The notes under the pieces: model-generated
What the model saw: the letters and a program-made list of their open reading frames with translations, nothing else
Databases searched by the model: none
What the model was told of the DNA's origin: nothing
Made by a program: the position numbers and the translations under genes
Source: Muribaculaceae bacterium
Lineage (GTDB): Bacteria > Bacteroidota > Bacteroidia > Bacteroidales > Muribaculaceae
Assembly: GCA_017536215.1 (NCBI GenBank)
Contig: JAFXHY010000174.1
Location: 1-47,203 of the forward strand
DNA: 47,203 nucleotides
Direction: 5' to 3'
Part shown: piece after piece, positions 35,064-44,875 of the stretch
Layout of the letters: each line of letters starts with the position of its first letter
Position numbering within the stretch: position 1 is the stretch's first letter

Positions 35064-37193
35064 ATGAAAAATTCATTAGTAGTACTATCCGTTATGGCAT
35101 TAACAACAGCGTGTACGAATGGCACAACAGAAAAGTTGCAGTATCCCCAGGCTCCTGTCGACTCAGTAATAGATACATATTTCGATATTAATGTAGTAGA
35201 TAAATATCGGCCATTGGAGAATGATACGGCAGCTGCTACGCTTCAATGGGTGGATGCGCAACGTCAATTGACAGAGGAATATATGTCGAAGATACCGTTC
35301 CGCAGCGAGTTGCGTAAACATATTGAATCATTTCAGAATTATAATAAAACAGGATTGCCCTGGAAAGGTAATGACAACCGTTACTACTTCTATGAAAATT
35401 CGGGAATGCAAAATCAATCGGTGCTATATCGAAAAGCTACGATTGATGGTAAAGCAGAAGTGTTCCTTGACCCGAATAAGTTGAGTGATGACGGGACTGT
35501 AGCTTTGACCGGCGTCTCGATGTCGCCCGACGGTAAATATACAGCATATACAATAAGCCGTAGTGGCTCGGACTGGACTGAGATTTATTTGCTTGATACC
35601 GAGACAGGTGAGTTGCTATCCGACCATATAGAATGGGCGAAATTTACTGGTGCGGAATGGTATGGCGACGGATTTTTCTATAGTGCATATCCGGCACCCG
35701 ATTCAGGTAAGGAGTTTTCCAACGCCAATGAGAATCATCGCATTTATTATCATAAAGTTGGCACCTCGCAATCAGAAGATGAACTCTTTTATGAGGACGT
35801 AGACCATCCGTTGTATTTTCACTCGGCTTATGTGCCGGAAGATAGTCACTATATCTTCTTGATGGCAGGTGGTCAAGGATTCGGTTCCTCAATCAAAGTT
35901 AAGGATCTTAGAAATCCCAACGCAGAATGGAAGATAATGGAGCCATCGCAAGATAATATTGTAAATATAGTTGACGTGATCGACGATACAATATATTTTA
36001 CGACATCGGTTGATGCTCCCAACTATCGATTGATGTCGGCACCCGTTAGCTCTCCGGGTAAAGAAAATTGGAAAGAACTGATAGCAGAGAGTGATGCTGT
36101 TATGGGAGATGTGCAGATGGCAGGAGATAAAATTATTGTAAATTACAAGCGCGATGCATCATCGAGCCCCGCTTTATATAATCGCGACGGGTCGCTTATT
36201 CGTCAGATAGAGTTGCCTTCAATAGCCAATGTGTCATTCTCAAGTTCACATCGTCACGATGAGGTGTACTACAACGTAGTTAACTATTTGCAACCATGGG
36301 CACATTATGAATATAATCTTGCCACGGGAGAGAGCAAATTGACAGAACGAGCTCAAGTGCCGGGATTTAACCCCGATGATTACGTGACGGAGGCAGTGTT
36401 TTATCCGTCGACTGATGGCACTATGGTGCATATGCACCTCACCTATAAGAAAGGGATTAAACGTGATGGCAATAATCCGGTATATCTTTATGGATATGGG
36501 GGATTTAATATCTCACTCGGCCCGGGATTTTCGTCAAATCGATTAAATTGGCTTGCCAACGGAGGAATATATGCAGAGACCAATCTTCGCGGAGGTTCGG
36601 AATATGGAGATAAATGGCATGAAGCAGGAACGAAGTTGCAAAAGAAAAATGTGTTCAACGATTTTATTTCTGCTGCAGAATATATGATTAAGGAGGGATT
36701 TACCACCCCGTCGCGTATCGTGATAGAGGGAGGTAGTAATGGCGGATTGCTTGTTGGCGCGTGTGTCAATATGCGTCCTGACTTATTCGCTGTAGCAATA
36801 CCGCGAGTTGGAGTTATGGATATGCTTCGCTATCATCTTTTTACAATAGGTTGGAACTGGGCTTCTGATTATGGAACCTCGGCCGACAGCCCGGAAATGG
36901 CGGAATACTTGTATTCTTACTCCCCGATGCACAATATTAAAAATGATGGAACTCGCTATCCGGCAATTCTTGTAACAACAGCCGACCATGACGATCGTGT
37001 TGTGCCGGCTCACTCATTCAAGTATGCTGCAACATTGCAGGCTTCTGACACAGGCGATAACCCCAAACTTATCCGTATTGATTCTAAAGCCGGTCATGGT
37101 GCCGGAAAACCAATGCACAAAGTAATTGACGAATACACTGATTTGTATTCATTTATTTACTATAATTTGGGCATAACTCCGATTACAGAGTGA
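35064..37193 (+). CDS. Prolyl oligopeptidase family (S9A) lipoprotein
   Basis: Serine peptidase of the prolyl oligopeptidase family, cleaving short peptides after proline; 709 residues. A lipoprotein signal ends at Cys17 (LTTAC), so it acts in the envelope. The N-terminal beta-propeller (about 75-430) contains VALTGVSMSPDGKYTAYTIS. The C-terminal alpha/beta-hydrolase domain has the nucleophile Ser558 in GGSNGGLL, the Asp in TTADHDDRVVP and the His in SKAGHGAGKP near the C-terminus. The next gene starts with GTG overlapping this stop (GTGA), indicating translational coupling. Confidence 0.95.
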   Translation: MKNSLVVLSVMALTTACTNGTTEKLQYPQAPVDSVIDTYFDINVVDKYRPLENDTAAATLQWVDAQRQLTEEYMSKIPFRSELRKHIESFQNYNKTGLPWKGNDNRYYFYENSGMQNQSVLYRKATIDGKAEVFLDPNKLSDDGTVALTGVSMSPDGKYTAYTISRSGSDWTEIYLLDTETGELLSDHIEWAKFTGAEWYGDGFFYSAYPAPDSGKEFSNANENHRIYYHKVGTSQSEDELFYEDVDHPLYFHSAYVPEDSHYIFLMAGGQGFGSSIKVKDLRNPNAEWKIMEPSQDNIVNIVDVIDDTIYFTTSVDAPNYRLMSAPVSSPGKENWKELIAESDAVMGDVQMAGDKIIVNYKRDASSSPALYNRDGSLIRQIELPSIANVSFSSSHRHDEVYYNVVNYLQPWAHYEYNLATGESKLTERAQVPGFNPDDYVTEAVFYPSTDGTMVHMHLTYKKGIKRDGNNPVYLYGYGGFNISLGPGFSSNRLNWLANGGIYAETNLRGGSEYGDKWHEAGTKLQKKNVFNDFISAAEYMIKEGFTTPSRIVIEGGSNGGLLVGACVNMRPDLFAVAIPRVGVMDMLRYHLFTIGWNWASDYGTSADSPEMAEYLYSYSPMHNIKNDGTRYPAILVTTADHDDRVVPAHSFKYAATLQASDTGDNPKLIRIDSKAGHGAGKPMHKVIDEYTDLYSFIYYNLGITPITE

Positions 37194-38110
37194 AGATTTA
37201 TAAAGGGATATTAGTTTCGCTTGTCGGCATATCGATGTTGACAAGTTGCTTTACGGGTATTGAGAGTACGCCGCGTATCACTAAGAAAGATGTGATGCGC
37301 AATGATGCCATGATTGCAAATGAAGCATCGGAGATAGCATCAAAGCTACAGCCTGCGCCAATATCCCAATGGGTTGCCGGACGTCGATTTCTTGTGACCG
37401 ATGCAAAAATTTCTTTGTTATTTGAAAAGGAACCAAAGATTGATCCCGGAGAGATTATTGTGTTTGACAATATTGTTAATGAGATTTCGATAATTGGCGA
37501 TGAGGTGGCAGTTTTGACGTTTCATAAAGAAAATGATTCAACGAAAGCCCCTATGCGCTATAAAGTAGGATTACCATTGTCGGAATTGCCCCCATCATTT
37601 ACGTTGCCGATGAGCGTAGATATGGATATGGTGGACACGGCTCGAAATGTCCTTGTGGGGAAAGAATTTTATATAATAACCTCTATGCGAGTGGATAGTC
37701 TGCTGACGCCAGTAAATAAAGGTCGTAGATGTGTGCCGGTTCAGATTAGCAATGTGACGGTTGGGAATGACGATTATCCATTGCGTGTTGATATAATAGA
37801 TGATTTGGGCAGAGAATCATCGGTGGCGATGACGGTCGGTTCGTCATTGAGCTCAACACGTAACTTCGATAAAATATTTGTATTGGAGAATCCGCGATTG
37901 AAATATGAAACAATTTCCGATATGGTGTGGGAAAATATTGTAAACTCGCGAGTAACCCCCGGCATGACGACTATAGAATGTTCGCTTGCGATTGGAACTC
38001 CCAAAGATATTAGAAAATGGCACAACGGAGGTGGCTATTTTGAAGGTTGGGTTTGTGATAATGGAAATTATTTAATTTTTATAGATGGAGTACTATCCGA
38101 AATACATTAA
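37190..38110 (+). CDS. Hypothetical lipoprotein with BamE/SmpA-like C-terminus
   Basis: I do not recognise this 306-residue protein as a named family. It starts at GTG 37190, overlapping the peptidase stop, and has a lipoprotein signal ending at Cys20 (MLTSC). The central part (about 60-230) is beta-rich with no clear motif. The last about 50 residues (VTPGMTTIECSLAIGTPKDI, then GGGYFEGWVCDNGNYLIFIDGVL) resemble the SmpA/OmlA (BamE-like) repeat pattern of a GMT helix, a G-x-P turn and a YLIF-x-DG-x-L strand. A role in the envelope is likely; a functional link with the coupled peptidase is inference. Confidence 0.75.
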   Translation: MKIYKGILVSLVGISMLTSCFTGIESTPRITKKDVMRNDAMIANEASEIASKLQPAPISQWVAGRRFLVTDAKISLLFEKEPKIDPGEIIVFDNIVNEISIIGDEVAVLTFHKENDSTKAPMRYKVGLPLSELPPSFTLPMSVDMDMVDTARNVLVGKEFYIITSMRVDSLLTPVNKGRRCVPVQISNVTVGNDDYPLRVDIIDDLGRESSVAMTVGSSLSSTRNFDKIFVLENPRLKYETISDMVWENIVNSRVTPGMTTIECSLAIGTPKDIRKWHNGGGYFEGWVCDNGNYLIFIDGVLSEIH

Positions 38111-38151
38111 AGATAGATGCTCCCAAATATTAATAAATATTATTCAGCAAA

Positions 38152-38916
38152 ATGCAGTTGACCTTTCTCGGAACCGGAACTTCGACTGGTGTGCCTATGA
38201 TAGGGTGCAATTGTGAAGTGTGTCGTTCCGTCGACGACCGAGATCGTCGCTTTCGTTGCTCGGCATTGGTTGCTGTAGAGGGTAAAAATATACTTATTGA
38301 TGCCGGTCCCGACTTCCGTCAGCAAATGATTGCCTCCGGTTCGCCGGCGCTTACGGCGCTTCTAATTACGCATACACATTATGATCACACGGGTGGAATT
38401 GATGACCTTCGTCCATATTGCTATCCTAATGGCTTTAATATTTATGCACAGGCTGAGGATATAGCAGATTTGCGTATGAAAGTGCCATATTGCTTTGCTG
38501 AAAAGCCGTATCCCGGAGCTCCGGTTCTGATTCCGAACTCAATAGAACCATTCGAAATGTTCGCTGTCGAAGGTGTTGAGATAATACCACTCCCGGTGAA
38601 GCACTATCTTCTTGATATCGTTGGTTTTAGAATTGGTAATTTGGCATATATAACTGATGCAAAAGAGGTGCCTGATGCAACCATTAAAGCGATTGAAGGA
38701 ATTGATACGTTGGTAATCAATGCGTTGCGTCATAAAGAACATATATCACATATAAATCTTACGCAAGCCCTTGAAATTATCAACAAAGTGAATCCTTGCA
38801 TTGCGTATCTTACGCATATAAGCCATGATTTGGGGTTGTATGCCAAAGTCGCTCCTACGTTGCCGTGGAATGTGAAAATAGCGACCGACGGACTTGTAAT
38901 TGAAATACCCGATTAA
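38152..38916 (+). CDS. MBL-fold metallo-hydrolase (PhnP-like)
   Basis: Metallo-beta-lactamase-fold hydrolase, probably a phosphodiesterase of the PhnP/RNase Z-like group; 254 residues, no signal peptide. It opens with LTFLGTGTSTGVPMIGC (3-19) and has a CxxC pair (Cys21, Cys24) and Cys36 that may bind structural zinc. The metal motif THTHYDHTGG gives His74, His76, Asp78 and His79. Further ligands are in LPVKHYLL, YITDAKE and LTHISHDLG. The substrate is unknown. It follows the BamE-like gene after 41 bp. Confidence 0.9.
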   Translation: MQLTFLGTGTSTGVPMIGCNCEVCRSVDDRDRRFRCSALVAVEGKNILIDAGPDFRQQMIASGSPALTALLITHTHYDHTGGIDDLRPYCYPNGFNIYAQAEDIADLRMKVPYCFAEKPYPGAPVLIPNSIEPFEMFAVEGVEIIPLPVKHYLLDIVGFRIGNLAYITDAKEVPDATIKAIEGIDTLVINALRHKEHISHINLTQALEIINKVNPCIAYLTHISHDLGLYAKVAPTLPWNVKIATDGLVIEIPD

Positions 38917-39036
38917 TACATTCAACATTTTATTGGTCAAGGGAAAGAATTTATTCTTAACTTTTGGATGTTCATTTTATTATTTATCTCGAAAAGAAGA
39001 ATTCGGATGGTAAATGGTAGAGTATTTCTTGATTTT

Positions 39037-39068
39037 TTTGCAAATTGTAAATTTATTTATTAACTTTG
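39037..39068 (+). promoter_or_regulatory. Promoter of clpP-clpX
   Basis: TTTG at 39037-39040 and TAACTTTG at 39061-39068 are separated by exactly 20 nt, a full consensus match. The clpP ATG lies 86 nt downstream. The rest of the 238-bp gap (38917-39154) shows no RNA gene or clear terminator. Confidence 0.82.
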
Positions 39069-39154
39069 ATATTGCCATTATTGCTATTGTGGATGGCGAT
39101 AGGGCAATAGTTATAAATTTGAAAACATTAGTCTAAGGTATATATTTAAAGATT

Positions 39155-39859
39155 ATGAACAACGACTTCAGAAATTACGCTGTAAAGCATTTGGGAATGA
39201 ATGGATTGGCGCTTGACCAATATGTATCGGCCACAACGCGCGGTGCACAGTCAATAGCCGCAAGCTATATCTCTCCCACTATTATAGAAGAACGCCAACT
39301 CAATGTTGCGCAAATGGACGTATTCTCACGCTTGATGATGGATCGTATCATATTTTTGGGAACAGATGTAAATGATTACACAGCCAATGTGATTCAAGCA
39401 CAATTGTTGTTTCTCGACCAAGCAGAGTCGGGCAAGGATGTGTCAATCTATATAAACTCACCCGGGGGCTCGGTATATGCCGGATTGGGTATCTATGACA
39501 CAATGCAATATATTTCAAGTGATGTGTCGACAATTTGTACCGGAATGGCGGCATCAATGGCAGCTGTGCTTCTCGTAGCCGGTGAAAAGGGAAAACGATT
39601 TGCGTTGAAACACTCTCGCGTGATGATTCATCAGCCAATGGGTGGAGCGCAAGGTCAAGCATCGGATATTGAAATTACTGCACGTGAAATACAGAAACTT
39701 AAGAAAGAATTATATACTATTATTTCCGATCATTCAGGGCAGCCATTTGAGAAGGTTGAAGCAGATTCGGATCGTGACTATTGGATGACATCCATGGAAG
39801 CTAAAGAATACGGAATGATTGATAATGTATTGGTTCGCAATAAAGAAATCGTAAAATAG
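39155..39859 (+). CDS. clpP: ATP-dependent Clp protease proteolytic subunit
   Basis: Serine protease barrel subunit working with ClpX in regulated cytosolic proteolysis; 234 residues. The catalytic triad is visible as Ser134 in GMAASMAA, His159 in VMIHQPMGG and probably Asp204 in VEADSDRD. The N-terminal about 35 residues are the propeptide and axial-loop region. The oligomer handle helix ([15 protein letters not shown]) is present. clpX starts 2 bp after the stop, forming a two-gene operon driven by the promoter at 39037. Confidence 0.97.
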   Translation: MNNDFRNYAVKHLGMNGLALDQYVSATTRGAQSIAASYISPTIIEERQLNVAQMDVFSRLMMDRIIFLGTDVNDYTANVIQAQLLFLDQAESGKDVSIYINSPGGSVYAGLGIYDTMQYISSDVSTICTGMAASMAAVLLVAGEKGKRFALKHSRVMIHQPMGGAQGQASDIEITAREIQKLKKELYTIISDHSGQPFEKVEADSDRDYWMTSMEAKEYGMIDNVLVRNKEIVK

Positions 39860-39861
39860 TA

Positions 39862-41133
39862 ATGTCTAAAAAACAAAATCTCGATATATGCGCGTTTTGT
39901 GGTCGCACGGAGAAGGAAGTTAAGATACTATTTCCCTCCGGCGTGTATCAAGATGTGTATATTTGCGATAATTGTCTTAATATGCTCCATAGTCACTTTG
40001 ATGAAGTTCAACGCCTTTCGGGAGGTCTTGTTGACGAAAAAGGAGTGACGGATGAAAAGGTACAAGAAAAAAAATTACCTAAACCTCAAGAAATTAAAGA
40101 ATTTCTCGATAAATATGTCATAGGACAGGATGATGCAAAGAAATACCTGTCAGTAGCAGTTTATAATCATTATAAACGACTTAATCAGCCCACCGACGAT
40201 GATGTAGATATAGAAAAGAGTAATATCATTATTGTAGGTCCGACCGGTACCGGCAAGACGTTGTTGGCAAAGACGATAGCAAAAATGCTTGATGTCCCCT
40301 TCACGATTGTAGATGCCACAGTATTGACACAAGCCGGTTATGTGGGTGAAGATATTGAGAGTTTGTTGACACGATTGCTACAAGTGGCAGATTATGACGT
40401 AAAGAAAGCGGAGCGAGGAATTGTGTTTATAGATGAAATTGATAAGATAGCACGAAAAGGTGATAATCCATCTATAACACGTGATGTTTCAGGCGAAGGA
40501 GTTCAGCAAGGGTTGCTCAAATTGCTGGAGGGTTCGATAGTAAATGTCCCACCACAAGGAGGGCGAAAGCACCCCGAACAGCGAATGATTGCTGTCGACA
40601 CTAAAAACATATTGTTTATATGTGGAGGCGCCTTTGATGGAATAGAGCAAAAGATAGCACATCGATTGAATACGCATACAGTAGGCTTTGCGACGGATAA
40701 TGCCAAATCGCGTGTCAATCGCAACAACTATCTGCAATATGTTGCGCCGCAGGATTTGAAATCGTTTGGTTTAATTCCTGAAATTATAGGTCGATTGCCA
40801 ATTTTAACGCACCTCAATCCTCTTGATAGAGAGGCTTTGCGTAGGGTGTTGACTGAGCCTAACAATGCAATTACTCGTCAATACAAAAAATTGTTTGCTA
40901 TGGATGGTGTTGAATTAGTTTTCACTGATGAAGCGCTTGATTTTATGGTAGACAAAGCGATAGAGTACAAGCTTGGCGCGCGAGGACTTCGTTCAATAGT
41001 AGAAAATATTATGATTGATGCAATGTATGAAATACCATCAACGAAGAAGAAAAAACTAAATGTTACGAAGGACTACGTTGTCGATAAATTGGCGGACACA
41101 AACCTAGATATGCTCTCGCAGACAATTGATTAA
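39862..41133 (+). CDS. clpX: ClpX ATPase, unfoldase of ClpXP
   Basis: AAA+ unfoldase that selects and feeds substrates to ClpP; 423 residues. The N-terminal zinc-binding domain has Cys10, Cys13, Cys35 and Cys38. The AAA+ module has Walker A GPTGTGKT (126-133), the pore loop in GYVGEDIES, Walker [10 protein letters not shown] and a sensor 2 region (ARGLRSIVE). The ClpP-contacting IGF loop is represented by VGF in [11 protein letters not shown]. All parts are complete. Confidence 0.97.
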   Translation: MSKKQNLDICAFCGRTEKEVKILFPSGVYQDVYICDNCLNMLHSHFDEVQRLSGGLVDEKGVTDEKVQEKKLPKPQEIKEFLDKYVIGQDDAKKYLSVAVYNHYKRLNQPTDDDVDIEKSNIIIVGPTGTGKTLLAKTIAKMLDVPFTIVDATVLTQAGYVGEDIESLLTRLLQVADYDVKKAERGIVFIDEIDKIARKGDNPSITRDVSGEGVQQGLLKLLEGSIVNVPPQGGRKHPEQRMIAVDTKNILFICGGAFDGIEQKIAHRLNTHTVGFATDNAKSRVNRNNYLQYVAPQDLKSFGLIPEIIGRLPILTHLNPLDREALRRVLTEPNNAITRQYKKLFAMDGVELVFTDEALDFMVDKAIEYKLGARGLRSIVENIMIDAMYEIPSTKKKKLNVTKDYVVDKLADTNLDMLSQTID

Positions 41134-41280
41134 TTAGAGATTCTCTCTCCGCCCTATATCAATATAAAGTAACTCTTCAAAAAAGATTTATCAAAGAATA
41201 TATAACGGAAAGCTATTAATAATAACGACGTCGGTACGCTAATAAAGAATTAAGCGATAAGGCGATAAAAACTTTACAAC

Positions 41281-43464
41281 ATGGTGAATAAACAGCAATT
41301 GAGTGAAGCGCTCAAACTTAATTTCGGTTTTGACCATTTCAAGGGAAACCAAGAGGACATTATACTTTCATTGATGAAAGGAGATGATGTCTTTGTGCTG
41401 ATGCCAACAGGGGGTGGCAAGTCACTATGTTATCAATTGCCTTCATTGTTGATGTCGGGAACGGCTATAGTCATTTCTCCATTAATTGCGTTGATGAAGA
41501 ATCAAGTAGATGCGATGCGCAATTATAGTGAGGAAGAGGGGATAGCTCATTTCTTAAACTCCTCGCTTAATCGCACGGCAATAGAAAAGGTAAAGTCTGA
41601 TGTCAAAGCGAAGCGTACAAAGTTGCTTTATGTGGCACCGGAATCATTGACAAAAGAGGAAAATATAGAATTTCTCAAGTCGATAGAAATTTCATTTTAT
41701 GCCGTTGATGAAGCACACTGTATATCGGAATGGGGACATGATTTTCGTCCGGAATATCGACGAATACGTCCGATTATCAATGAAATACAGCGTCGACCCG
41801 TTATTGCTCTTACCGCGACTGCTACTCCCAAGGTGCAGCATGATATTCAGAAAAATCTTGGAATGAATGATGCAATTGTATATAAATCATCATTCAATCG
41901 ACATAACCTATATTATGAGGTTAGACCGAAGACAAATAGTATTGATAAGGAAATTATCAAATATATTAAGAATAACCCAGGTCACTCAGGCATTATTTAT
42001 TGCTTGAGCCGCAAAAAAGTTGAAGAACTGGCAGAATTGCTGGTGCTCAACGATATAAAAGCACTTCCATACCATGCCGGCATGGATTCAGTAACTCGTT
42101 CCGCAAATCAAGACGCATTCCTGATGGAGGATATAGATGTTATAGTTGCGACAATAGCATTCGGCATGGGGATTGACAAGCCCGATGTGAGGTTTGTAAT
42201 CCATTATGATATGCCCAAAAGTTTGGAAGGGTATTATCAAGAAACGGGAAGAGCCGGACGCGATGGTGGCGAAGGTCGTTGCGTCACGTTCTATTCTGCC
42301 AAAGACCTCCAAAAAATGGAGAAATTTATGCAAAGCAAGCCAGTTTCTGAACAAGAAATCGGCAAACAACTTCTAATTGAGACTGCGGCCTATGCCGAAT
42401 CGTCGCTCTGTAGAAGGAAGATGTTGTTGCACTACTTTGGCGAAGAGTTTGCGCACGATAATTGCGGTAATTGTGACAATTGTTTAAACCCAAAGAAACA
42501 AGTGGAAGCAAAAGAAGAATTGAGCGCAGTGATTGAAACAATCATTGCACTTAAAGAAAAATTTAAAGCTGAATATGTGATTGATGTATTACTTGGCAAA
42601 GAAACAGCTGATGTTAAATCCTATGGTCACGATGAAATAGAAATGTTTGGTTGTGAAGAGGGCGCCGACTCGCGATTGCTCGCAGCTGTTATTCGTCAAG
42701 CAGTGATTGCAGGATATCTCGATCGTGAAATTGAAAATTTCGGAGTACTTAAGGTGACTGCCAAAGGTAAGAAATATCTGAATCGACCTACTTCCTTTAA
42801 GGTAGTCGAAGATGTAGAATTTGTTAGCGAAGAGGAAGAAGGACCGGCACCAAAAGGTGGTGGCACGTGTGCAGTCGATCCGGAGTTGTATTCAATACTC
42901 AAGGATTTGCGCAAAAAGATAGCAAAACAATATGATTTACCTCCCTACGTAATATTCCAAGACCCATCGCTTGAGGCAATGGCAACTACATATCCAATAA
43001 CATTGGAAGAGCTACAAAACATTACCGGAGTTGGTGCAGGTAAAGCCAAACGCTATGGCGAAAGTTTTATTAAGGTGATTAAAACTCATGTTGAGGAAAA
43101 TGAAATAGAACGCCCGGAAGATTTGCGAGTTAGAAGTGTAGCAAATAAGAGCAAATTAAAAATTTCAATTATTCAGGCAATAGACCGCAAAATAGCGCTT
43201 GATGAGTTGGCAAATTCAAAGGGATTGGAATTTAATGAACTTCTCGATGAAGTTGAAGCTATTGTCTATTCAGGCACAAAAATAAATATATCTTATTTCC
43301 TCAATGAAATTATGGATGAAGATCGTCAACTCGATATTTATGAATATTTCAGAGAGAGTGAGAGTGATGATCTTGAATCAGCATTTCAAGAGTTGGGCAA
43401 CGACTACACGGAAGAGGAAATACGTTTAGTAAGAATTAAATTCCTTTCAGAACAAGGTAATTGA
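41281..43464 (+). CDS. recQ: ATP-dependent DNA helicase RecQ
   Basis: 3'-5' DNA helicase of recombination and fork repair, 727 residues. Superfamily 2 motifs: Walker A MPTGGGKS (Lys47), DEAH at 143-146 within DEAHCISEWGHDFRPEYRRI, LTATATP, and motif VI QETGRAGRDG. The zinc-binding subdomain with CRRK and CGNCDNC comes next, then winged-helix (about 410-500) and HRDC (about 540-610) domains. A C-terminal extension of about 100 residues with acidic character follows, as commonly seen in Bacteroidales RecQ. The 147-bp gap upstream has no promoter I can support. Confidence 0.96.
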   Translation: MVNKQQLSEALKLNFGFDHFKGNQEDIILSLMKGDDVFVLMPTGGGKSLCYQLPSLLMSGTAIVISPLIALMKNQVDAMRNYSEEEGIAHFLNSSLNRTAIEKVKSDVKAKRTKLLYVAPESLTKEENIEFLKSIEISFYAVDEAHCISEWGHDFRPEYRRIRPIINEIQRRPVIALTATATPKVQHDIQKNLGMNDAIVYKSSFNRHNLYYEVRPKTNSIDKEIIKYIKNNPGHSGIIYCLSRKKVEELAELLVLNDIKALPYHAGMDSVTRSANQDAFLMEDIDVIVATIAFGMGIDKPDVRFVIHYDMPKSLEGYYQETGRAGRDGGEGRCVTFYSAKDLQKMEKFMQSKPVSEQEIGKQLLIETAAYAESSLCRRKMLLHYFGEEFAHDNCGNCDNCLNPKKQVEAKEELSAVIETIIALKEKFKAEYVIDVLLGKETADVKSYGHDEIEMFGCEEGADSRLLAAVIRQAVIAGYLDREIENFGVLKVTAKGKKYLNRPTSFKVVEDVEFVSEEEEGPAPKGGGTCAVDPELYSILKDLRKKIAKQYDLPPYVIFQDPSLEAMATTYPITLEELQNITGVGAGKAKRYGESFIKVIKTHVEENEIERPEDLRVRSVANKSKLKISIIQAIDRKIALDELANSKGLEFNELLDEVEAIVYSGTKINISYFLNEIMDEDRQLDIYEYFRESESDDLESAFQELGNDYTEEEIRLVRIKFLSEQGN

Positions 43465-43497
43465 TGTTATTTTTCCAACTAAATCGCGATAGAGCAA

Positions 43498-44187
43498 ATG
43501 GCTACAATATTAAAATATAAAAACGTAGAGATATTGCGCAAAGAGCTGATTGTGCTAAAAAAAGTCAGTTTTGAAATTGAGGAGGGGCAATTTGTGTTTC
43601 TCATAGGGAAAGTCGGTTCTGGAAAAAGCTCATTATTAAAGACGATTTATGCGGAAATTGAAATAGAAAGCGGTGAAGCTCAAGTGTTTGACTACGATTT
43701 GCGTAAAATACGTAGAAAGGATATAGCGTATCTACGTCGACAGATAGGTATCGTATTTCAAGATTTTCAATTGCTTACTGATCGCACTGTTTATGAAAAT
43801 CTGCTTTTTGTGTTGCGAGCAACCGGGTGGAAAGATAAGAACGCGATAGAACAACGTATTGAAGACGTGCTAAAAGAGGTTGGTATGCTCAATAAATCGT
43901 ATAAAATGCCTCATGAACTATCGGGAGGAGAGCAACAGCGTATCGTGATAGCACGCGCTTTGCTAAATAAACCGCGCCTTATTCTTGCAGATGAGCCAAC
44001 AGGTAATCTCGACCCTGCAACAGCCAAGCAAATTGTCAATTCGTTGCAGTCAATCGCAGCTTCAGGAACAGCTGTGATAATGGCTACACATAATCATGGC
44101 TTCCTGGAAGAATTTCCGGGCAGAGTATACCATTGCATTGACAAACAGATTGTCGAACAAGAATCGAATACAATGGTATCTGAGTAG
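43498..44187 (+). CDS. ftsE: FtsE-like cell-division ABC ATPase
   Basis: ABC ATPase that partners FtsX to control peptidoglycan hydrolases at the septum; 229 residues. Walker A is GKVGSGKSS (about 37-45), the Q-loop is in VFQDFQLL, the signature is LSGGEQQR and Walker B is [13 protein letters not shown], with the switch His in MATHNHG. The FtsE label fits the [12 protein letters not shown] region and overall length. No ftsX lies beside it; the neighbours are recQ and a DUF4923 gene. A related lolD- or macB-type ATPase is the alternative. Confidence 0.82.
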   Translation: MATILKYKNVEILRKELIVLKKVSFEIEEGQFVFLIGKVGSGKSSLLKTIYAEIEIESGEAQVFDYDLRKIRRKDIAYLRRQIGIVFQDFQLLTDRTVYENLLFVLRATGWKDKNAIEQRIEDVLKEVGMLNKSYKMPHELSGGEQQRIVIARALLNKPRLILADEPTGNLDPATAKQIVNSLQSIAASGTAVIMATHNHGFLEEFPGRVYHCIDKQIVEQESNTMVSE

Positions 44188-44224
44188 ATTAGAAAATAAT
44201 AGTGAATTTGATAAGAGCAATTAT

Positions 44225-44866
44225 ATGAAAAATCGGATATTATATATCACTTTTATTGCATTAATGTGGGCCGGTTCAATCTCTGCCTTTGATTTGACAT
44301 CACTATTGAAAGGCGTGACGTCGGGAACGGGTAGCGGTAGTAGTGCATCGGATATTGTCAATTCAATAGTTAATTCAATAACATCGACGAGTGTGGAATA
44401 TAATGATTTGATAGGTTCTTGGTCATATTCAGCTCCTGCGGTGTCGTTTAGTAGTAGCAATTTAGTACAGAATGCCGGAGGAGTTGCTGCATCAGGTGCA
44501 ATTGTCGCCAAACTAAAGCCATATTATACTAAGGCCGGTGTCCAAAACTTGAAGATTGAATTTGGTGCAGACTCTACGTTTGTAGGTCAAATAAATAAAC
44601 TCAAAGTGCAAGGCACGGTGCAAATGATTGATAAAGATATATTTAAATTCAATTTCAAAGCATTTGGGAAGGTGCCTACCGGAAGTATCAATGCATTCGT
44701 TGAGAAAAATAGTTCAGGTATTAACATAACATTCGATGCCAAGAAGCTACTTAAATTGGCAGAAACAATAGCGTCAATATCAGGTAATGCAACGTTGCAA
44801 AAGGCTTCAAAGTTAGTAAATTCCTATGAAGGGGTGAATATTGGAGTAGCCCTAAATAAAAACTAA
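44225..44866 (+). CDS. DUF4923 family exported protein
   Basis: Secreted protein of unknown function, 213 residues. The ATG at 44225 gives a clean signal peptide (MKNRILYITFIALMWAGSISAF); an in-frame ATG at 44096 would overlap ftsE and is rejected. A Ser/Gly-rich linker (about 30-50) precedes a lipocalin-like beta domain starting DLIGSWSYSAPAVSF. Its strand pattern (IEFGADSTFVGQINKLKVQGTV, FKFNFKAFGKVPTGSINAFVEK) and KKLLKLAETIASIS helix fit DUF4923, a Bacteroidales-specific family. It sits 37 bp after ftsE and 9 bp before trkH. Confidence 0.82.
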   Translation: MKNRILYITFIALMWAGSISAFDLTSLLKGVTSGTGSGSSASDIVNSIVNSITSTSVEYNDLIGSWSYSAPAVSFSSSNLVQNAGGVAASGAIVAKLKPYYTKAGVQNLKIEFGADSTFVGQINKLKVQGTVQMIDKDIFKFNFKAFGKVPTGSINAFVEKNSSGINITFDAKKLLKLAETIASISGNATLQKASKLVNSYEGVNIGVALNKN

Positions 44867-44875
44867 TTGTATTCT

